This document shows positions 9,040 to 18,377 of a stretch of 64,000 nucleotides of DNA, one piece after another. Both the position numbers and the translations under genes were made by a program. Position 1 is the stretch's first letter. Each line of letters starts with the position of its first letter. The stretch comes from Oceanidesulfovibrio marinus (GTDB taxonomy: Bacteria; Desulfobacterota; Desulfovibrionia; Desulfovibrionales; Desulfovibrionaceae): NCBI RefSeq assembly GCF_013085545.1, contig NZ_CP039543.1:2542001-2606000 (forward strand), given 5' to 3'. The notes beneath the pieces were generated by a model that was not told the origin of the DNA, made no database searches, and was given only the letters and a program-made list of their open reading frames with translations.

Positions 9040-9160
9040 CCACCATGCTCTTTCAGAGGGGCTCCGCCCCTCACACTCCCCGCCAGGGAGCAATGCTCCC
9101 TGGACCCTAAGTTAGGGGTCCGGGGACCAGTGGTCCCCGGCAGGGGGCGCGGGGGACAGC
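9040..9160. repeat. G+C-rich palindromic intergenic repeat (REP-like)
   Basis: Two adjacent palindromic blocks: CAGGGAGCAATGCTCCCTG and CCGGGGACCAGTGGTCCCCGG, joined by a further inverted pair (GGACCCTAA and TTAGGGGTCC). A partial arm, AGGGGCTCCGCCCCTC, lies to the left. This multi-stem layout is typical of dispersed intergenic repeats and follows the aldolase gene, where it could act as a terminator. Only one copy is seen in this window. Confidence 0.6.
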
Positions 9161-9190
9161 GTCCACCGCGAAACGCCTGAGGACAACGCC

Positions 9191-10384
9191 TTACACGCCT
9201 AATATATCGAAAAAATTAGCCCGCGCGGTGCGTTCAACGTACTCCAGCCGGGCAAAAGCCTGGCGGAAGTCGGTCTGCCCAAGGGTGAACACGCCGTGTC
9301 CCAGGGCCACGGCGGCGCCGGCCTGGACCAGGGCGGGCGGCAGGGTGCGCGAGAGTCCGGTGGGGCCGGTGCCTACCTCGCCAGGGACTACGGGCGCACC
9401 GCCAATATCGCGTTTCACGCGGCAGGCCACGTGGCAACGGTCGGCCTCCGGGCAGGTGGCGCGCTCATCGCAAAAAAGGGAGAGAATGACGGCGAACCGC
9501 GGGTGCCCATGCAGCAGGGTTTGCGCCCCGCTCGCCTCGATGGCCGCGGTATGGGCCGTGCATTCGCTGGAGGCGGTGAGCCCGGCGCAGGTGGAGCCGT
9601 CCAGAGGCACGGGGTCGATGAGGCCAGGAAGCTCGTCCAGGGGCGCACCGGTCTGGCTGATAAAGAGCGTGTTGCCGAGGCGGCAGGAAATATTGCCGAA
9701 AAAAGAGTCCACGAGACGGCGCTCCACCAGGGCCTTGCCGGCCTGATCCATGGCGCGGCGTACGGTCTCCTCGTCGGTGAACGGCCCAGCCATGAGCTCC
9801 GGCGGCGCAGCCTCCATGGGCGGCAGCGCGGCCACGGCCGCATCAAAGGAGCGGCGGAAAGCATCGTCCATGCCGCCGTCGCGCGTCAGCTCCAGAGCGC
9901 GGCCGAAGAAAGCGACGAAGCAGGCAAAGGCGATGGAGCTGACCGTGACAAAACACTGCTCCGGGCTCACCGAGCCCACGGCGGCCAGGGCCGGGCCGCG
10001 CTCCGGATCGTGCAGGATAACGCCCTTGCGCTGGCCCAGGGCGGCAGCAAGCTGCGCCGTGTCCCCGGCCGGGACCACCGGGATGTCGTGCAGGAAGGTC
10101 CGCGTCTCGCTGTCACGCGGCGAGATGCTTGCCGTGCCGGTACGTAGCGCCTCGGCCGCAAGATAGCCCACGGCATGGGCATAGCTCCCGGCAGGGCGAC
10201 ACCACGCCAGGGAGTTGATGGCCAGAAAATCGAAGAGCGGCGCAAGCTCCGGAATGTGCTCGGACTCGCGGCTCCAGGCCAGCGCGGCGTCCAGCCCACC
10301 CACCAGCGGCGCGCCCTCGCCCGTTGCCGGGGCCAGACCCGAGGCCGAAATCTTGCCGGCGTACTTGTCCACGAGCGTCTTCAT
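9191..10384 (-). CDS. Class II aldolase/adducin-family protein with extra N-terminal domain
   Basis: 397 residues. The C-terminal ~190 residues form a class II aldolase domain: GNISCRLGNTLFISQTG is the substrate-phosphate region, and HGH (LLHGHPRF) plus a later His in ALGHGVF are the usual zinc ligands. The N-terminal ~190 residues are a separate domain I do not recognise. Families with this fold cleave or form fuculose- and ribulose-type sugar phosphates. The gene is the last of a five-gene minus-strand run, 38 bp after the AOR gene. That suggests a link to aldehyde metabolism: the aldolase could release an aldehyde that the AOR oxidises. Confidence 0.8.
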   Translation of the reverse strand: MKTLVDKYAGKISASGLAPATGEGAPLVGGLDAALAWSRESEHIPELAPLFDFLAINSLAWCRPAGSYAHAVGYLAAEALRTGTASISPRDSETRTFLHDIPVVPAGDTAQLAAALGQRKGVILHDPERGPALAAVGSVSPEQCFVTVSSIAFACFVAFFGRALELTRDGGMDDAFRRSFDAAVAALPPMEAAPPELMAGPFTDEETVRRAMDQAGKALVERRLVDSFFGNISCRLGNTLFISQTGAPLDELPGLIDPVPLDGSTCAGLTASSECTAHTAAIEASGAQTLLHGHPRFAVILSLFCDERATCPEADRCHVACRVKRDIGGAPVVPGEVGTGPTGLSRTLPPALVQAGAAVALGHGVFTLGQTDFRQAFARLEYVERTARANFFDILGV

Positions 10385-10422
10385 TACTTGTCCACAAAAT
10401 TGTACGGCATTCGTCTAAAAAA

Positions 10423-12225
10423 CTAGACCAGGGGAGTGGATGTGGAACATTCCAGACCCAACGCCGCAGCGCGATCCGGTATAGGGTTCCCACGCCCATC
10501 CAGTCCGCGCACGGCATAGTACGCCGACCGGGCTTCCAGAAATGCTTCCCGATCAATGGCCGGCATGGGTTGTGTCTCGGTTTCGCTGCCCGGCTCGATG
10601 AAAAACCGCTCCGGCAGGTCGTCCTGCTCCGGGCCGCAGCTCGCCTCCAGCAGCATGCACCGCTCCTGGTAGACGACGCGCTCGCCCACGCGCAAGAGCT
10701 CGCCTTGCCCCCACGGCTCGCCGGACACGGCGGCCAGCGCTGCGGCGTATTCCTCCAGCCCGGCGGTGAGGAACATGTACGTGCACACGCCCAGGCAATC
10801 CGCCGCGGCTATGGCGTCCTCGGCGAGCTTGACCATCCGCGCCTTGCCCGCAAAGCTGAAGCGGTCCGTGGCCACGGGCTTGCGCAGAATCTCATGGCTG
10901 ATGGTGTTGGCGCGCAGGTGGCAGCCGCCGCGCGTGGCAACGGCCGAGCCCAGCGCCAAACCATACGCGCCGCGCGGATCATAGGCCGGCAGCTCCAGCC
11001 CCTTCACGGTCATGGCCGCCTCCGGCTGGCCCATGGCCTCGGCGCATCGGTATGCGCCGAGCCGCAGCAGCTCGCCCTCGCCCCGGCCGGTAACGATATC
11101 GTCGAGCAGCACAACCATCTCACCCGGCGCAAAGTCGCGGCCGGCAATCTCCCGTCGCGTCGCCAGCGTGACGGCGGCCGAGACAGGATCGAGCCCCAGT
11201 GCGACGCAGCGCCGGTTGGCGCGAGCGGCTTCGTCCGGGTCATGATTGCCCACCAGGGCGGTGAAATGCGATAGGGACTCGAACTCCGGCAGGGCCCAGT
11301 CCGTCTCGCCGTCCAGGGGCGTGGCGGCGATCTGGAGACACTCGACCGGGCAGCCCTCGCACCCGGCCGAATGCGAAGCATACCGCTTCTTCAGCGCCGG
11401 GGCCGAGAGGCCCTCCCCGCGATCAAACCACGTGCGCCTGAAGTTGTCCGTGGGCGTCATCCGCCGGCTGTGCGTGAGGTCGAAAAGCGCGGCCGTGCCG
11501 TAGTTGGAAAAGCCGAACTGGCCGCGCAGCACCGGGGATGCAGCCGTGAGCCGGAGAATCGCCTCGCGCGCCTTGAGCAGCGCCTCCTCGTCCGCCACTG
11601 GCACGGTGCCCGTGCCGCGAACAGTGAGCCATTTGAGATTTTTCGCGCCCATGACGGCGCCCAGACCGCCGCGCCCGGCCATATGGTGGCGGTCCACACC
11701 AATGCTCGCAAAGGCAGCGCCCTGCTCCCCGGCCGACCCAACGGCGGCGAAGGCCGGGTGCTCCGCGGGATTCTCGCCGAGCACCGCAATATACGTCTCA
11801 CCAATGGTGCTGCCGGCCAGGTGGCGCGCATCCTCGAACACCGCATTCCCGTCCTCCAGACGCAGGCCCACCAGGCCATCGGCCGCGCCGCGGATCACGA
11901 TGCCGTCAAAACCGGCGCGCTTGACGGATGCAGCAAGGCTGCCGCCTGCCGCGCTGTCCAAAAAAGTAGACGTGAGGGGCGACTTGGAGGCGATAATGGC
12001 GCGGCCAGACGCCGGAGCCATTGTCCCGGCCAACGGACCGGTCAGAATGACGAGGGGAAGATCGGGATCATCCCAGGGGCAGGACAGATGCGGCCGCAGC
12101 AATGCACCGGCCAGTCCACGGCCGCCAAGGAAATTACGGTACAGCGCGTCAGACGGTTCCTCGACCCGCGCCGTGCGGGAACCGAGATCCACATGGAGCA
12201 GCCGCCCGAGCGCACCGCCCCGCAT
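10423..12225 (-). CDS. Aldehyde ferredoxin oxidoreductase (tungsten, AOR family)
   Basis: 600 residues, the usual AOR length. The N-terminal beta domain begins GRLLHVDLGSRT; YRNFLGGRGL and the pterin-binding AGRGGLGAVMGAKNLK segment (residues ~185-200) follow. Cys residues for one [4Fe-4S] cluster lie in CEGCPVEC (~residue 295) and CLGVC (~residue 475). AORs oxidise aldehydes to carboxylic acids with ferredoxin, using a bis-pterin tungsten site. Its start codon overlaps the trmO stop by one base (TGATG), so the two are translationally coupled. The MoCo genes moaA and mobA elsewhere in the window belong to related cofactor chemistry. Confidence 0.93.
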   Translation of the reverse strand: MRGGALGRLLHVDLGSRTARVEEPSDALYRNFLGGRGLAGALLRPHLSCPWDDPDLPLVILTGPLAGTMAPASGRAIIASKSPLTSTFLDSAAGGSLAASVKRAGFDGIVIRGAADGLVGLRLEDGNAVFEDARHLAGSTIGETYIAVLGENPAEHPAFAAVGSAGEQGAAFASIGVDRHHMAGRGGLGAVMGAKNLKWLTVRGTGTVPVADEEALLKAREAILRLTAASPVLRGQFGFSNYGTAALFDLTHSRRMTPTDNFRRTWFDRGEGLSAPALKKRYASHSAGCEGCPVECLQIAATPLDGETDWALPEFESLSHFTALVGNHDPDEAARANRRCVALGLDPVSAAVTLATRREIAGRDFAPGEMVVLLDDIVTGRGEGELLRLGAYRCAEAMGQPEAAMTVKGLELPAYDPRGAYGLALGSAVATRGGCHLRANTISHEILRKPVATDRFSFAGKARMVKLAEDAIAAADCLGVCTYMFLTAGLEEYAAALAAVSGEPWGQGELLRVGERVVYQERCMLLEASCGPEQDDLPERFFIEPGSETETQPMPAIDREAFLEARSAYYAVRGLDGRGNPIPDRAAALGLECSTSTPLV

Positions 12226-12650
12226 CAGCGTTCCTCGTCGGATCGGTACGTCCGGCCAATGGCCTTGATGTCGATAACAGGCGTGCCGTCCAGCGCTTCC
12301 AGCCGATCTACGGTTATGGAGGGCTCGGGACCGTCATCCACGGCCAGCAGCCGCACGCGATGCAGCCCGATGGGGTTGGGCCGGTCCGGGGAGCGCGTAG
12401 CGAACACACCGCGCTTTTCGCGGGTTTTGTCACCGCGCGGATGGACCTGCAGGTAAGAGCGATCCGACTGGTGCAGCCATGTGAGCAGGACCGCCTCCTT
12501 GCCGGGCTCCATGCCCAGCAAGGCTTCCCGGTAGGCTGGATCAATGCGCACCACGGCCTGCGGCGCGCCTTCGTCCTCCATTTTGGGGGCGTCGGCCCGG
12601 GATTTCACGGACGACTCGACGCGTCCGATGATACGAAGCGACATATCCAT
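12225..12650 (-). CDS. trmO: TrmO-like tRNA m6t6A37 methyltransferase (TsaA family)
   Basis: 141 residues, a compact beta-barrel protein with the family signature SPDRPNPIGLHRV (residues ~87-99). It also has the internal QSDRSYLQVHPRGD and LDGTPVIDIKAI motifs. Known members use SAM to N6-methylate t6A at position 37 of certain tRNAs. Archaeal and deltaproteobacterial homologues are often this short, lacking the C-terminal extension of the E. coli protein. It sits seven bases after bioY and overlaps the AOR start, so it is co-transcribed with genes of unrelated function. Confidence 0.85.
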   Translation of the reverse strand: MDMSLRIIGRVESSVKSRADAPKMEDEGAPQAVVRIDPAYREALLGMEPGKEAVLLTWLHQSDRSYLQVHPRGDKTREKRGVFATRSPDRPNPIGLHRVRLLAVDDGPEPSITVDRLEALDGTPVIDIKAIGRTYRSDEER

Positions 12651-12656
12651 GTACGT

Positions 12657-13217
12657 TTACCTCGCTGATTTGGGCGGCGTGGGCAGCGCGCCGCGACGGC
12701 GCAACATTTTGTACACCGCCACGACAAGGGCAGTCTTGATCACATCGCCCGGCAGGAAGGGCAACACGCCCACCGTTCCGACCTTGGCCCAGCCGATATG
12801 CATGACAAACTTCAGCACTATCACGCCGAGCACGTAGGCGGGAACCAGGGACAACAGGAGAATGCCGATGCCCCGCACCCAGGAGAGATCCTCGCCCCGG
12901 CCGCGGGTTGCCAGACCGGCAATGGCCGCCTGGCCGATGAAACCAATCAGGTAGCCGCCCGTGGGACCCAGCAGCCGCGCGAACCCCGAGGCCCCGCCAG
13001 CGAATACTGGCAGCCCCAGACACCCGGCCAAAAGGTAGAGCAGCATGCTTGCGGCCCCGCCGGCCGGTCCGAGCACCAACCCGGCGAGCATGATGAAGAA
13101 CGGCTGCATGGAAAAGGGCACCGGCCCCAACGGAAAATGAAGAAAAGCCCCCAGGGCAATGGTGGCGGCCATGAGCGCGGTCCAGACTTGGCGCTCCAAA
13201 GAAGGTATGGAGCTCAC
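12657..13217 (-). CDS. bioY: BioY, substrate-binding protein of the biotin ECF transporter
   Basis: 186 residues with six hydrophobic helices. The motifs LGPVPFSMQPFFIMLAGLVLGP and GPTGGYLIGF (residues ~30-50 and ~85-95) are diagnostic for BioY. It binds biotin in the membrane and can work with a shared EcfAT module or alone. The start is a GTG at 13217 that overlaps the bioB stop (GTGA), indicating translational coupling. Pairing with bioB gives the cell synthesis and uptake of biotin in one transcript. Confidence 0.95.
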   Translation of the reverse strand: MSSIPSLERQVWTALMAATIALGAFLHFPLGPVPFSMQPFFIMLAGLVLGPAGGAASMLLYLLAGCLGLPVFAGGASGFARLLGPTGGYLIGFIGQAAIAGLATRGRGEDLSWVRGIGILLLSLVPAYVLGVIVLKFVMHIGWAKVGTVGVLPFLPGDVIKTALVVAVYKMLRRRGALPTPPKSAR

Positions 13218-14203
13218 GCCGCCTCCACCGTCACCTTTTCGGGTTCCAGCCCCATTGCGGTGAGGTCTTCGGCGTCCTCTGCGGCCGGGGCGCCGGCCCG
13301 CGTCAGGTAGTCGCCCACCATCACGCCGCTGGCTCCGGCTGCGTAGAGTCTCCGGCGGTCCGCGCCGGGGAAGATGGCGTGCCTGCCGCCGGCAATGCGC
13401 AGGTGGGCCTTGGGCAGCACAAAGCGGAAGAGCGCGACGATGCGCAGGGCCTCTTCCTGCGACAGCATGGGCTGGTTCTCCAGCGGCGTGCCGGGCACCG
13501 GCATGAGGAAGTTGATCGGCACGGAGTCCACGTCCAGGGCGCGCAGCGTGAGCGCGAGCTCCAGCCTGTCCTCCCAGCGTTCGCCCAAACCGAAGATGCC
13601 GCCGCTGCAGACGTACACGCCGGACTGCTTGGCCGTGCGCACCGCGGCTATGTCGTCCTCGTAGTCATGCGTGGTGCAGATGGAGGGGAAGAAGTTCGGT
13701 CCTGTCTCCAGGTTGTGGTGCACGCCGGTCGCGCCGGCAGCCTTGAGCTCGCGGATCTTGCGCGCATCCAGGCAGCCCACGGAGACATCCACGGAAAGGC
13801 CGGTCTCCCGCGCCGCGCGGACGGCGGCGACCAGTGCGTCCAGTTCTTTGGACTCCGGCGAGAAGCCGCTGGCCACAATGCCGAACCGCGAAGCGCCGGA
13901 TTCGGCGGCCTGTTTCGCCTGCTCGGCGATGGCGCCAGGCTCCACGACGTCGAACTCGGGCGCGCCGGTATCATAATACATGGACTGGGCGCAGAACGAA
14001 CAATCCTCGGAGCAGCAGCCACTCTTGGCCGAGGCGATGGCGCAAAGTCCGATGCGGCGGCCAAAGGCCCGCTCGCGCAGGCGCATGGCGTATCCGAAAA
14101 ACTCGTGCAATCTTTCCGGGTCCGGGTCCATCAGGATACGGAACTCGGTGTCTGTGTAGTACTGCGACGCGATTGCTTTTCTGAATATGGTTTCGTACGG
14201 CAC
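13214..14203 (-). CDS. bioB: Biotin synthase
   Basis: 329 residues. The radical-SAM cluster motif CSEDCSFC appears inside SAKSGCCSEDCSFCAQS (residues ~55-71). YNHNLET-like VHHNLETGPNFF (~145), CSGGIFGLGE (~195) and the C-terminal AGASGVMVGDYLT follow, all typical of BioB. It inserts sulfur into dethiobiotin to make biotin. The start is GTG at 14203. It is the first gene of the bioB-bioY-trmO-AOR-aldolase run. Other bio genes are not in the window. Confidence 0.95.
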   Translation of the reverse strand: MPYETIFRKAIASQYYTDTEFRILMDPDPERLHEFFGYAMRLRERAFGRRIGLCAIASAKSGCCSEDCSFCAQSMYYDTGAPEFDVVEPGAIAEQAKQAAESGASRFGIVASGFSPESKELDALVAAVRAARETGLSVDVSVGCLDARKIRELKAAGATGVHHNLETGPNFFPSICTTHDYEDDIAAVRTAKQSGVYVCSGGIFGLGERWEDRLELALTLRALDVDSVPINFLMPVPGTPLENQPMLSQEEALRIVALFRFVLPKAHLRIAGGRHAIFPGADRRRLYAAGASGVMVGDYLTRAGAPAAEDAEDLTAMGLEPEKVTVEAA

Positions 14204-14302
14204 GGTTTCTGATCTCTATTGTTTTTCCAGCGAGCGCGCACGCCGTCTCGCTCCCAAACATTGCCCGATCCCACAGATGGAGCGCGCCAGGGTTTCGGGG
14301 AA

Positions 14303-15334
14303 TTACCTACCAAAGTGGTCGAATCCAGTCCTGGTAAAATGCTTGCCATTCACGGTCAAGCCTTTGCCGGGTACGACCTCGCCAATGGGCCGCAGGCCTT
14401 CCACCTCCTGCTCCAGCCGCGTGATTGTGGACGGGCTGGCCGCGCCGAGCAAGGCGTAGTCCTCGCCGCCCACAACGGCGAACTCCACGGGGTCCTCACC
14501 CGTCTCCTGCGCGTGGCGGCGTATCTCCTCGTGCAGGGAGTCGCTCGGGATATCCAGCGCCGCGCCGTGCTCGAACCCCAGCAGCCGGGGCAGGTCCCGC
14601 GCGATGCCGTCGGAGAGATCCATAAGCCCGGTGACGCCGCCGGATTCCCCGGCGATGCGCCCCAGAACGAGGCCGGCCGCCAGCTTGGGCTGCGGCGTGC
14701 AGTGCGCGGCCACGGCCGCAGGAAAATCCGCTTCGGCGTCGCGGCCTTCGGCCTCCATACACATGAGGCCGGTGCGTGCCAGGCCGTACTCGCCCACCGT
14801 AAAAATGATATCGCCGGGGGAAACAGGCCCTCGCGTAAGGATGGCGCTGCCCTGTTCCGGAACGCCCCAGGCCGTGATCGCCATGCCCAGGTTGGGTCCG
14901 GCGCTCAGGTCGCCACCGGCCAGCACCGCGCCGGCGTCATTGGCCAGTTTGGCCATGGCCGCAAAGAACTCGTCCCAGAACGCGGCGTCCAGCCTGTCGT
15001 CGCCGGGCACGATGAGATTGAGCAGAAATCCGGTCGGCTTGACGCCCATGCCCGCAAGATCGCTCAAGTTCACGGCCAGGCCCTTGTGCCCGATCTCGCC
15101 GGGCGTGAAGTAGCGGGTGCGAAAGTGGACGTCTTCGAGAAAAAGATCGGTGGTGAAGCAGCTCTTGCCGGGCAGGTTCAGCACGGCGCAGTCGTCGCCG
15201 CGGCCCAGCTCCAGGCTTGGGTGCTCGCGGTCGAAAAACGTGTCCAGGTAGTGGAAGAAATCGTCCTCGGTCTCGCAGGCGCCTGGGGCGCGGCCTTTTC
15301 TTCGGCGTAGGTTGCTATCGCTGGAATCGGACAT
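14303..15334 (-). CDS. thiL: Thiamine-monophosphate kinase
   Basis: 343 residues of the AIRS/PurM-like kinase fold. Visible are LGRGDDCAVL (metal and ATP binding, ~residue 43), TTDLFLEDVHF (~62), LSDLAGMGVKP (~90), AGGDLSAGPN (~140) and LMDLSDGIARDLPRL (~217), the standard ThiL order. It phosphorylates thiamine monophosphate to the active diphosphate. TPP is the cofactor of the 2-oxoacid oxidoreductase encoded at 54151. The gene stands 24 bp upstream of a short membrane-protein gene that is read in the other order (minus strand, 15359-15757). Confidence 0.93.
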   Translation of the reverse strand: MSDSSDSNLRRRKGRAPGACETEDDFFHYLDTFFDREHPSLELGRGDDCAVLNLPGKSCFTTDLFLEDVHFRTRYFTPGEIGHKGLAVNLSDLAGMGVKPTGFLLNLIVPGDDRLDAAFWDEFFAAMAKLANDAGAVLAGGDLSAGPNLGMAITAWGVPEQGSAILTRGPVSPGDIIFTVGEYGLARTGLMCMEAEGRDAEADFPAAVAAHCTPQPKLAAGLVLGRIAGESGGVTGLMDLSDGIARDLPRLLGFEHGAALDIPSDSLHEEIRRHAQETGEDPVEFAVVGGEDYALLGAASPSTITRLEQEVEGLRPIGEVVPGKGLTVNGKHFTRTGFDHFGR

Positions 15335-15358
15335 TGTTGTCGAGCGCGTAGCTCCGGG

Positions 15359-15757
15359 TTACAGGGGCAGGCCGAGGCCGGAGGCGATGTCGCGCACAAT
15401 GTTCAGGTCGGGCAGCAGCGCGCCGGCAATGCCGTTGATGATCAGGATGCCGCCAGCCCACAGCGTTCCGCGGAAAAAAGCCGGCACGGCCTGGGTGAGA
15501 ATCTCGATGACGCCGGTCACGGGATCGGTGTCCAGCAGGCTCTCGTGCTCGCGCAGGTCGAAGATCGTCAGCAGCTTTTCTATAACAGAGGCCACCAGGG
15601 CGGCCACGCCGATGAATATGCCCCAGGTGATCCAGTTTTCCGTGCCCACGGGCTGCGTCGTGTCGAAATAGCGAATGATGAGCGTGTACAAGCTGAAATA
15701 GACTGCCGAGTAGATGAAGCCCAAAACGACGTATATCAGTGTAATGACGACAGACAT
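15359..15757 (-). CDS. Small membrane protein, unknown function
   Basis: 132 residues with three hydrophobic helices: residues ~3-28, ~43-63 and a C-terminal one near ~100-118 (GGILIINGIAGALL). A polar segment with DLREHESLLDTDPVTGV lies between helices two and three. I recognise no family. It is upstream of thiL on the same strand with a 24-bp gap, so the two are probably co-transcribed. Confidence 0.6.
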   Translation of the reverse strand: MSVVITLIYVVLGFIYSAVYFSLYTLIIRYFDTTQPVGTENWITWGIFIGVAALVASVIEKLLTIFDLREHESLLDTDPVTGVIEILTQAVPAFFRGTLWAGGILIINGIAGALLPDLNIVRDIASGLGLPL

Positions 15758-16182
15758 TCCGCTCTCTCCCGTTTATACATGCCCGGAAACCGATGGAATC
15801 TAGCCCACGGCCACGGCGATGGCAAGCGCCCGCCTGCGGACCGGACCGGCGCATAACCTGCTAATAATATCCGTCATCTTCTCCGGCAAAGAACCGAGCA
15901 GACCATCATCGGATGTGGCGATGCATCGGTCCCGCCTACGCAACCCGCCGAGGCGCCCTGCATTCCTGGCGATTATCCGACTACACACAGAGAAGCACGG
16001 CTCTCAAGCAAGCCGCACCATCTATCTCACAATCGCCAAAGCACTCTGCGTTACAGCATCCAAACAGGCCATGCTCGAATAGATTGCATGCATTGCATCC
16101 CATTTGCGTCCCTTCTTACGTTCTCATACCCACAAAAGGGCAATGCAATGCAATCGGGCGCACATGCTCCTGGAGTGATCCA
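15758..16182. other. Intergenic region with an inverted repeat
   Basis: A 425-bp gap between two minus-strand genes with no convincing gene. TTGCATGCATTGCAT (16084-16098) and ATGCAATGCAAT (~16143-16154) form an inverted pair around a 45-base, C+T-rich spacer close to the end of the helicase gene. It may form part of a terminator. Confidence 0.4.
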
Positions 16183-18363
16183 TCACGTGTTTTCCAGCTC
16201 CAGGTACTGCGCCAGAATGACCTTGAGGCCGAAGCCAGGGAAGTTGACCCGGTACTTGTCCGGCGGGATCACAGCCACGATCTTGCCGCGGCCAAAGACC
16301 TTGTGGTTGCAGAAGCCCATTTTGCTGGGGTCCGGCGCCGGAGCCGGGGCCGGTTTCGGCGACGAGGAAGAAGAGCGACTGCCGGCGGATGGCGCACCAG
16401 ACGGCGGCGTCAATGCGGACGGCGGGCGGCGGTACTCCGGCGCGCCCTTGGCCATGGAAAGCCCGCCCGTGTAGTTCTCCTGCCACTCCTCGTAGAACTC
16501 GCCGGCAATTTCCCGCACAAACGGCGAGGCCGTGGCCGGCTCGGTGATCTCCTTGCCGCGTCGGTACACGGCCTTGGGCACGAACAGCGCCAGATACTGC
16601 CGGGCACGCGTGCAGGCCACGTACAGCAAGCGCCGCTCCTCCTCGAACTCCTCCACGCGGTTCATGGCGTGGCGCGAGGGGAAGCGGTCCTCGATGAGGT
16701 CGATGATGCAGACCGCATTCCACTCCAGCCCTTTTGACGAGTGGATGGTGGAGAGGGTGACCACGTCCTCGCGCTCGGACCCGCGGGGCTCCGGGTTCTC
16801 CAGGCTCAGGTCGGCCAGGAAAAGGTCGAGCTCCGAGTACCCGGCGGCTATCTGCAACAGCTCCTCCAGCCCGGCCTCGCGGCGGGGATAGTCGTCGGGG
16901 TAGCGCTCCTCCAACTGCGGCGTGTAGAACTCCACGATGCGTTCGAGCAGCGTGCCGGGCGACATCTCGCGGGAGCGCAGCTCGTCCAGAAAGCCCAGCA
17001 GCGCATCCAGATCCGGCCGCTTTTTGCGCCAGGAATCCACGAAGTCGCGATCACCGGAGAGCAGCGAGGTCACGAGCTTTTGCGAAGTCTTGGGCCCCAC
17101 GCCCTTGATGGGCGCGAGTACACGGTGCCACGACGGGGTGTCCGAGGGGTTGCGCAGGATGCGCACGAAGCTGAGCACGTCCTTGATATGCGCGGCTTCC
17201 GTGTACTTGAGCCCGCCGAACTTGGCGAAGCGGATGCCCAGTTTATTGAGCTCCACCTCCAGGTGGTATGACTGGTAGCCGGCGCGAAAGAGCACGGCCA
17301 CCTCGCCCGGGGAGTGCTCTTTCATCAGCTCCACTACCTTGCCGGCCACGAGCCGCGCCTGGGACAGGTCGGAAAGCGGCCGCACGATCTGCGGCACCGC
17401 GCCGCCGGAGTCCTCTGTCCAGAGCTTTTTCTCGTACAGGATCGAGGACTGGGCGAGAATCTGGTTGGTAAAACTGAGGATGGGCTGGGTGGAGCGGTAG
17501 TTGCGCTCCAGCCGGATGGTCTTGGTACCCGGAAAAACCTGCGGAAAGCTGAGGATGTTCTGCACGTTGGCGCCGCGGAAGGAGTAGATGGACTGCGCGT
17601 CGTCGCCCACGGCCATCACATTGCCGTGCTTGCCGGCAATGAGCTCCACCAACCGCGCCTGGACCAGGTTCGTGTCCTGGTACTCATCCACCATCACGTG
17701 CTTGAATCTGTCTCGAATATTGGACAGCAGCGCCTCGTCCGATCGCAGCAGCGTCTCCAGGGCGAAGAGCAGATCATCGTAATCCAACATCCCGCACTGC
17801 TTCTTTTTCTTCTCATACTCGACAGACATCGTCTCGATCTCGTCAACGTACGGCAGGAGGTGGAACGATTCGTTGGAGACGATGTCCCGGAGCTGCTGCT
17901 CCTTGTTGCGGGACTTGCTCACGTTGTCCAGAATTGTAGACGCCTTGGGGAAGGAACGGTCGCCCTTGCCAAAACCGAGCTCGCCCTTGGCCTCGCGGAT
18001 GAGCGACTCGGCGTCCGAGCGGTCGATGACCGTGAGACGCTCCGGCCAGCCCGGCGGCGTGTACCGTCGCAGCATGCCATAGGCAAAGGCATGGAAGGTA
18101 CCGCCCTGCACACGGCCCAGGCCGCGGCCTTCGCCGAGCAGGTCCGAGGCGCGCTGGAGCATCTCCTGGCTGGCCTTGCGAGTGAAGGTGAGCAACAGGA
18201 TGGAGGACGGGTCCACACCCTCCTCCACCAGATGCGCCAGGCGGTAGACAATGGTGCGCGTCTTGCCGGAGCCGGCGCCGGCGATGACCAGCACAGGGCC
18301 TTCGGTGGCGTACACGGCCTCCAGCTGGCTGGGATTGAGCGATGAGCTATAATCTCTAGGCAT
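16183..18363 (-). CDS. UvrD/PcrA-type superfamily 1 DNA helicase
   Basis: 726 residues. Helicase motifs in order: Q motif LNPSQLEAV, Walker A AGAGSGKT (~residue 30), motif Ia LTFTRKAS, Walker B VDEYQDTN (~residue 222), motif III GDDAQSIYSFRGA, motif IV IRLERNYRST, motif V TIHSSKGLEWN and motif VI YVACTRAR. The last ~60 residues after a proline-rich linker end in KVFGRGKIVAVIPPDKYRVNFPGFGLK, resembling the C-terminal Tudor-like domain that binds RNA polymerase in PcrA. Such helicases unwind DNA 3' to 5' in repair and in conflicts with transcription. The ATG at 18363 is chosen because upstream in-frame residues are Arg-rich and overlap the next gene. Confidence 0.92.
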   Translation of the reverse strand: MPRDYSSSLNPSQLEAVYATEGPVLVIAGAGSGKTRTIVYRLAHLVEEGVDPSSILLLTFTRKASQEMLQRASDLLGEGRGLGRVQGGTFHAFAYGMLRRYTPPGWPERLTVIDRSDAESLIREAKGELGFGKGDRSFPKASTILDNVSKSRNKEQQLRDIVSNESFHLLPYVDEIETMSVEYEKKKKQCGMLDYDDLLFALETLLRSDEALLSNIRDRFKHVMVDEYQDTNLVQARLVELIAGKHGNVMAVGDDAQSIYSFRGANVQNILSFPQVFPGTKTIRLERNYRSTQPILSFTNQILAQSSILYEKKLWTEDSGGAVPQIVRPLSDLSQARLVAGKVVELMKEHSPGEVAVLFRAGYQSYHLEVELNKLGIRFAKFGGLKYTEAAHIKDVLSFVRILRNPSDTPSWHRVLAPIKGVGPKTSQKLVTSLLSGDRDFVDSWRKKRPDLDALLGFLDELRSREMSPGTLLERIVEFYTPQLEERYPDDYPRREAGLEELLQIAAGYSELDLFLADLSLENPEPRGSEREDVVTLSTIHSSKGLEWNAVCIIDLIEDRFPSRHAMNRVEEFEEERRLLYVACTRARQYLALFVPKAVYRRGKEITEPATASPFVREIAGEFYEEWQENYTGGLSMAKGAPEYRRPPSALTPPSGAPSAGSRSSSSSPKPAPAPAPDPSKMGFCNHKVFGRGKIVAVIPPDKYRVNFPGFGLKVILAQYLELENT

Positions 18364-18377
18364 TGCGTATGGTTGAG

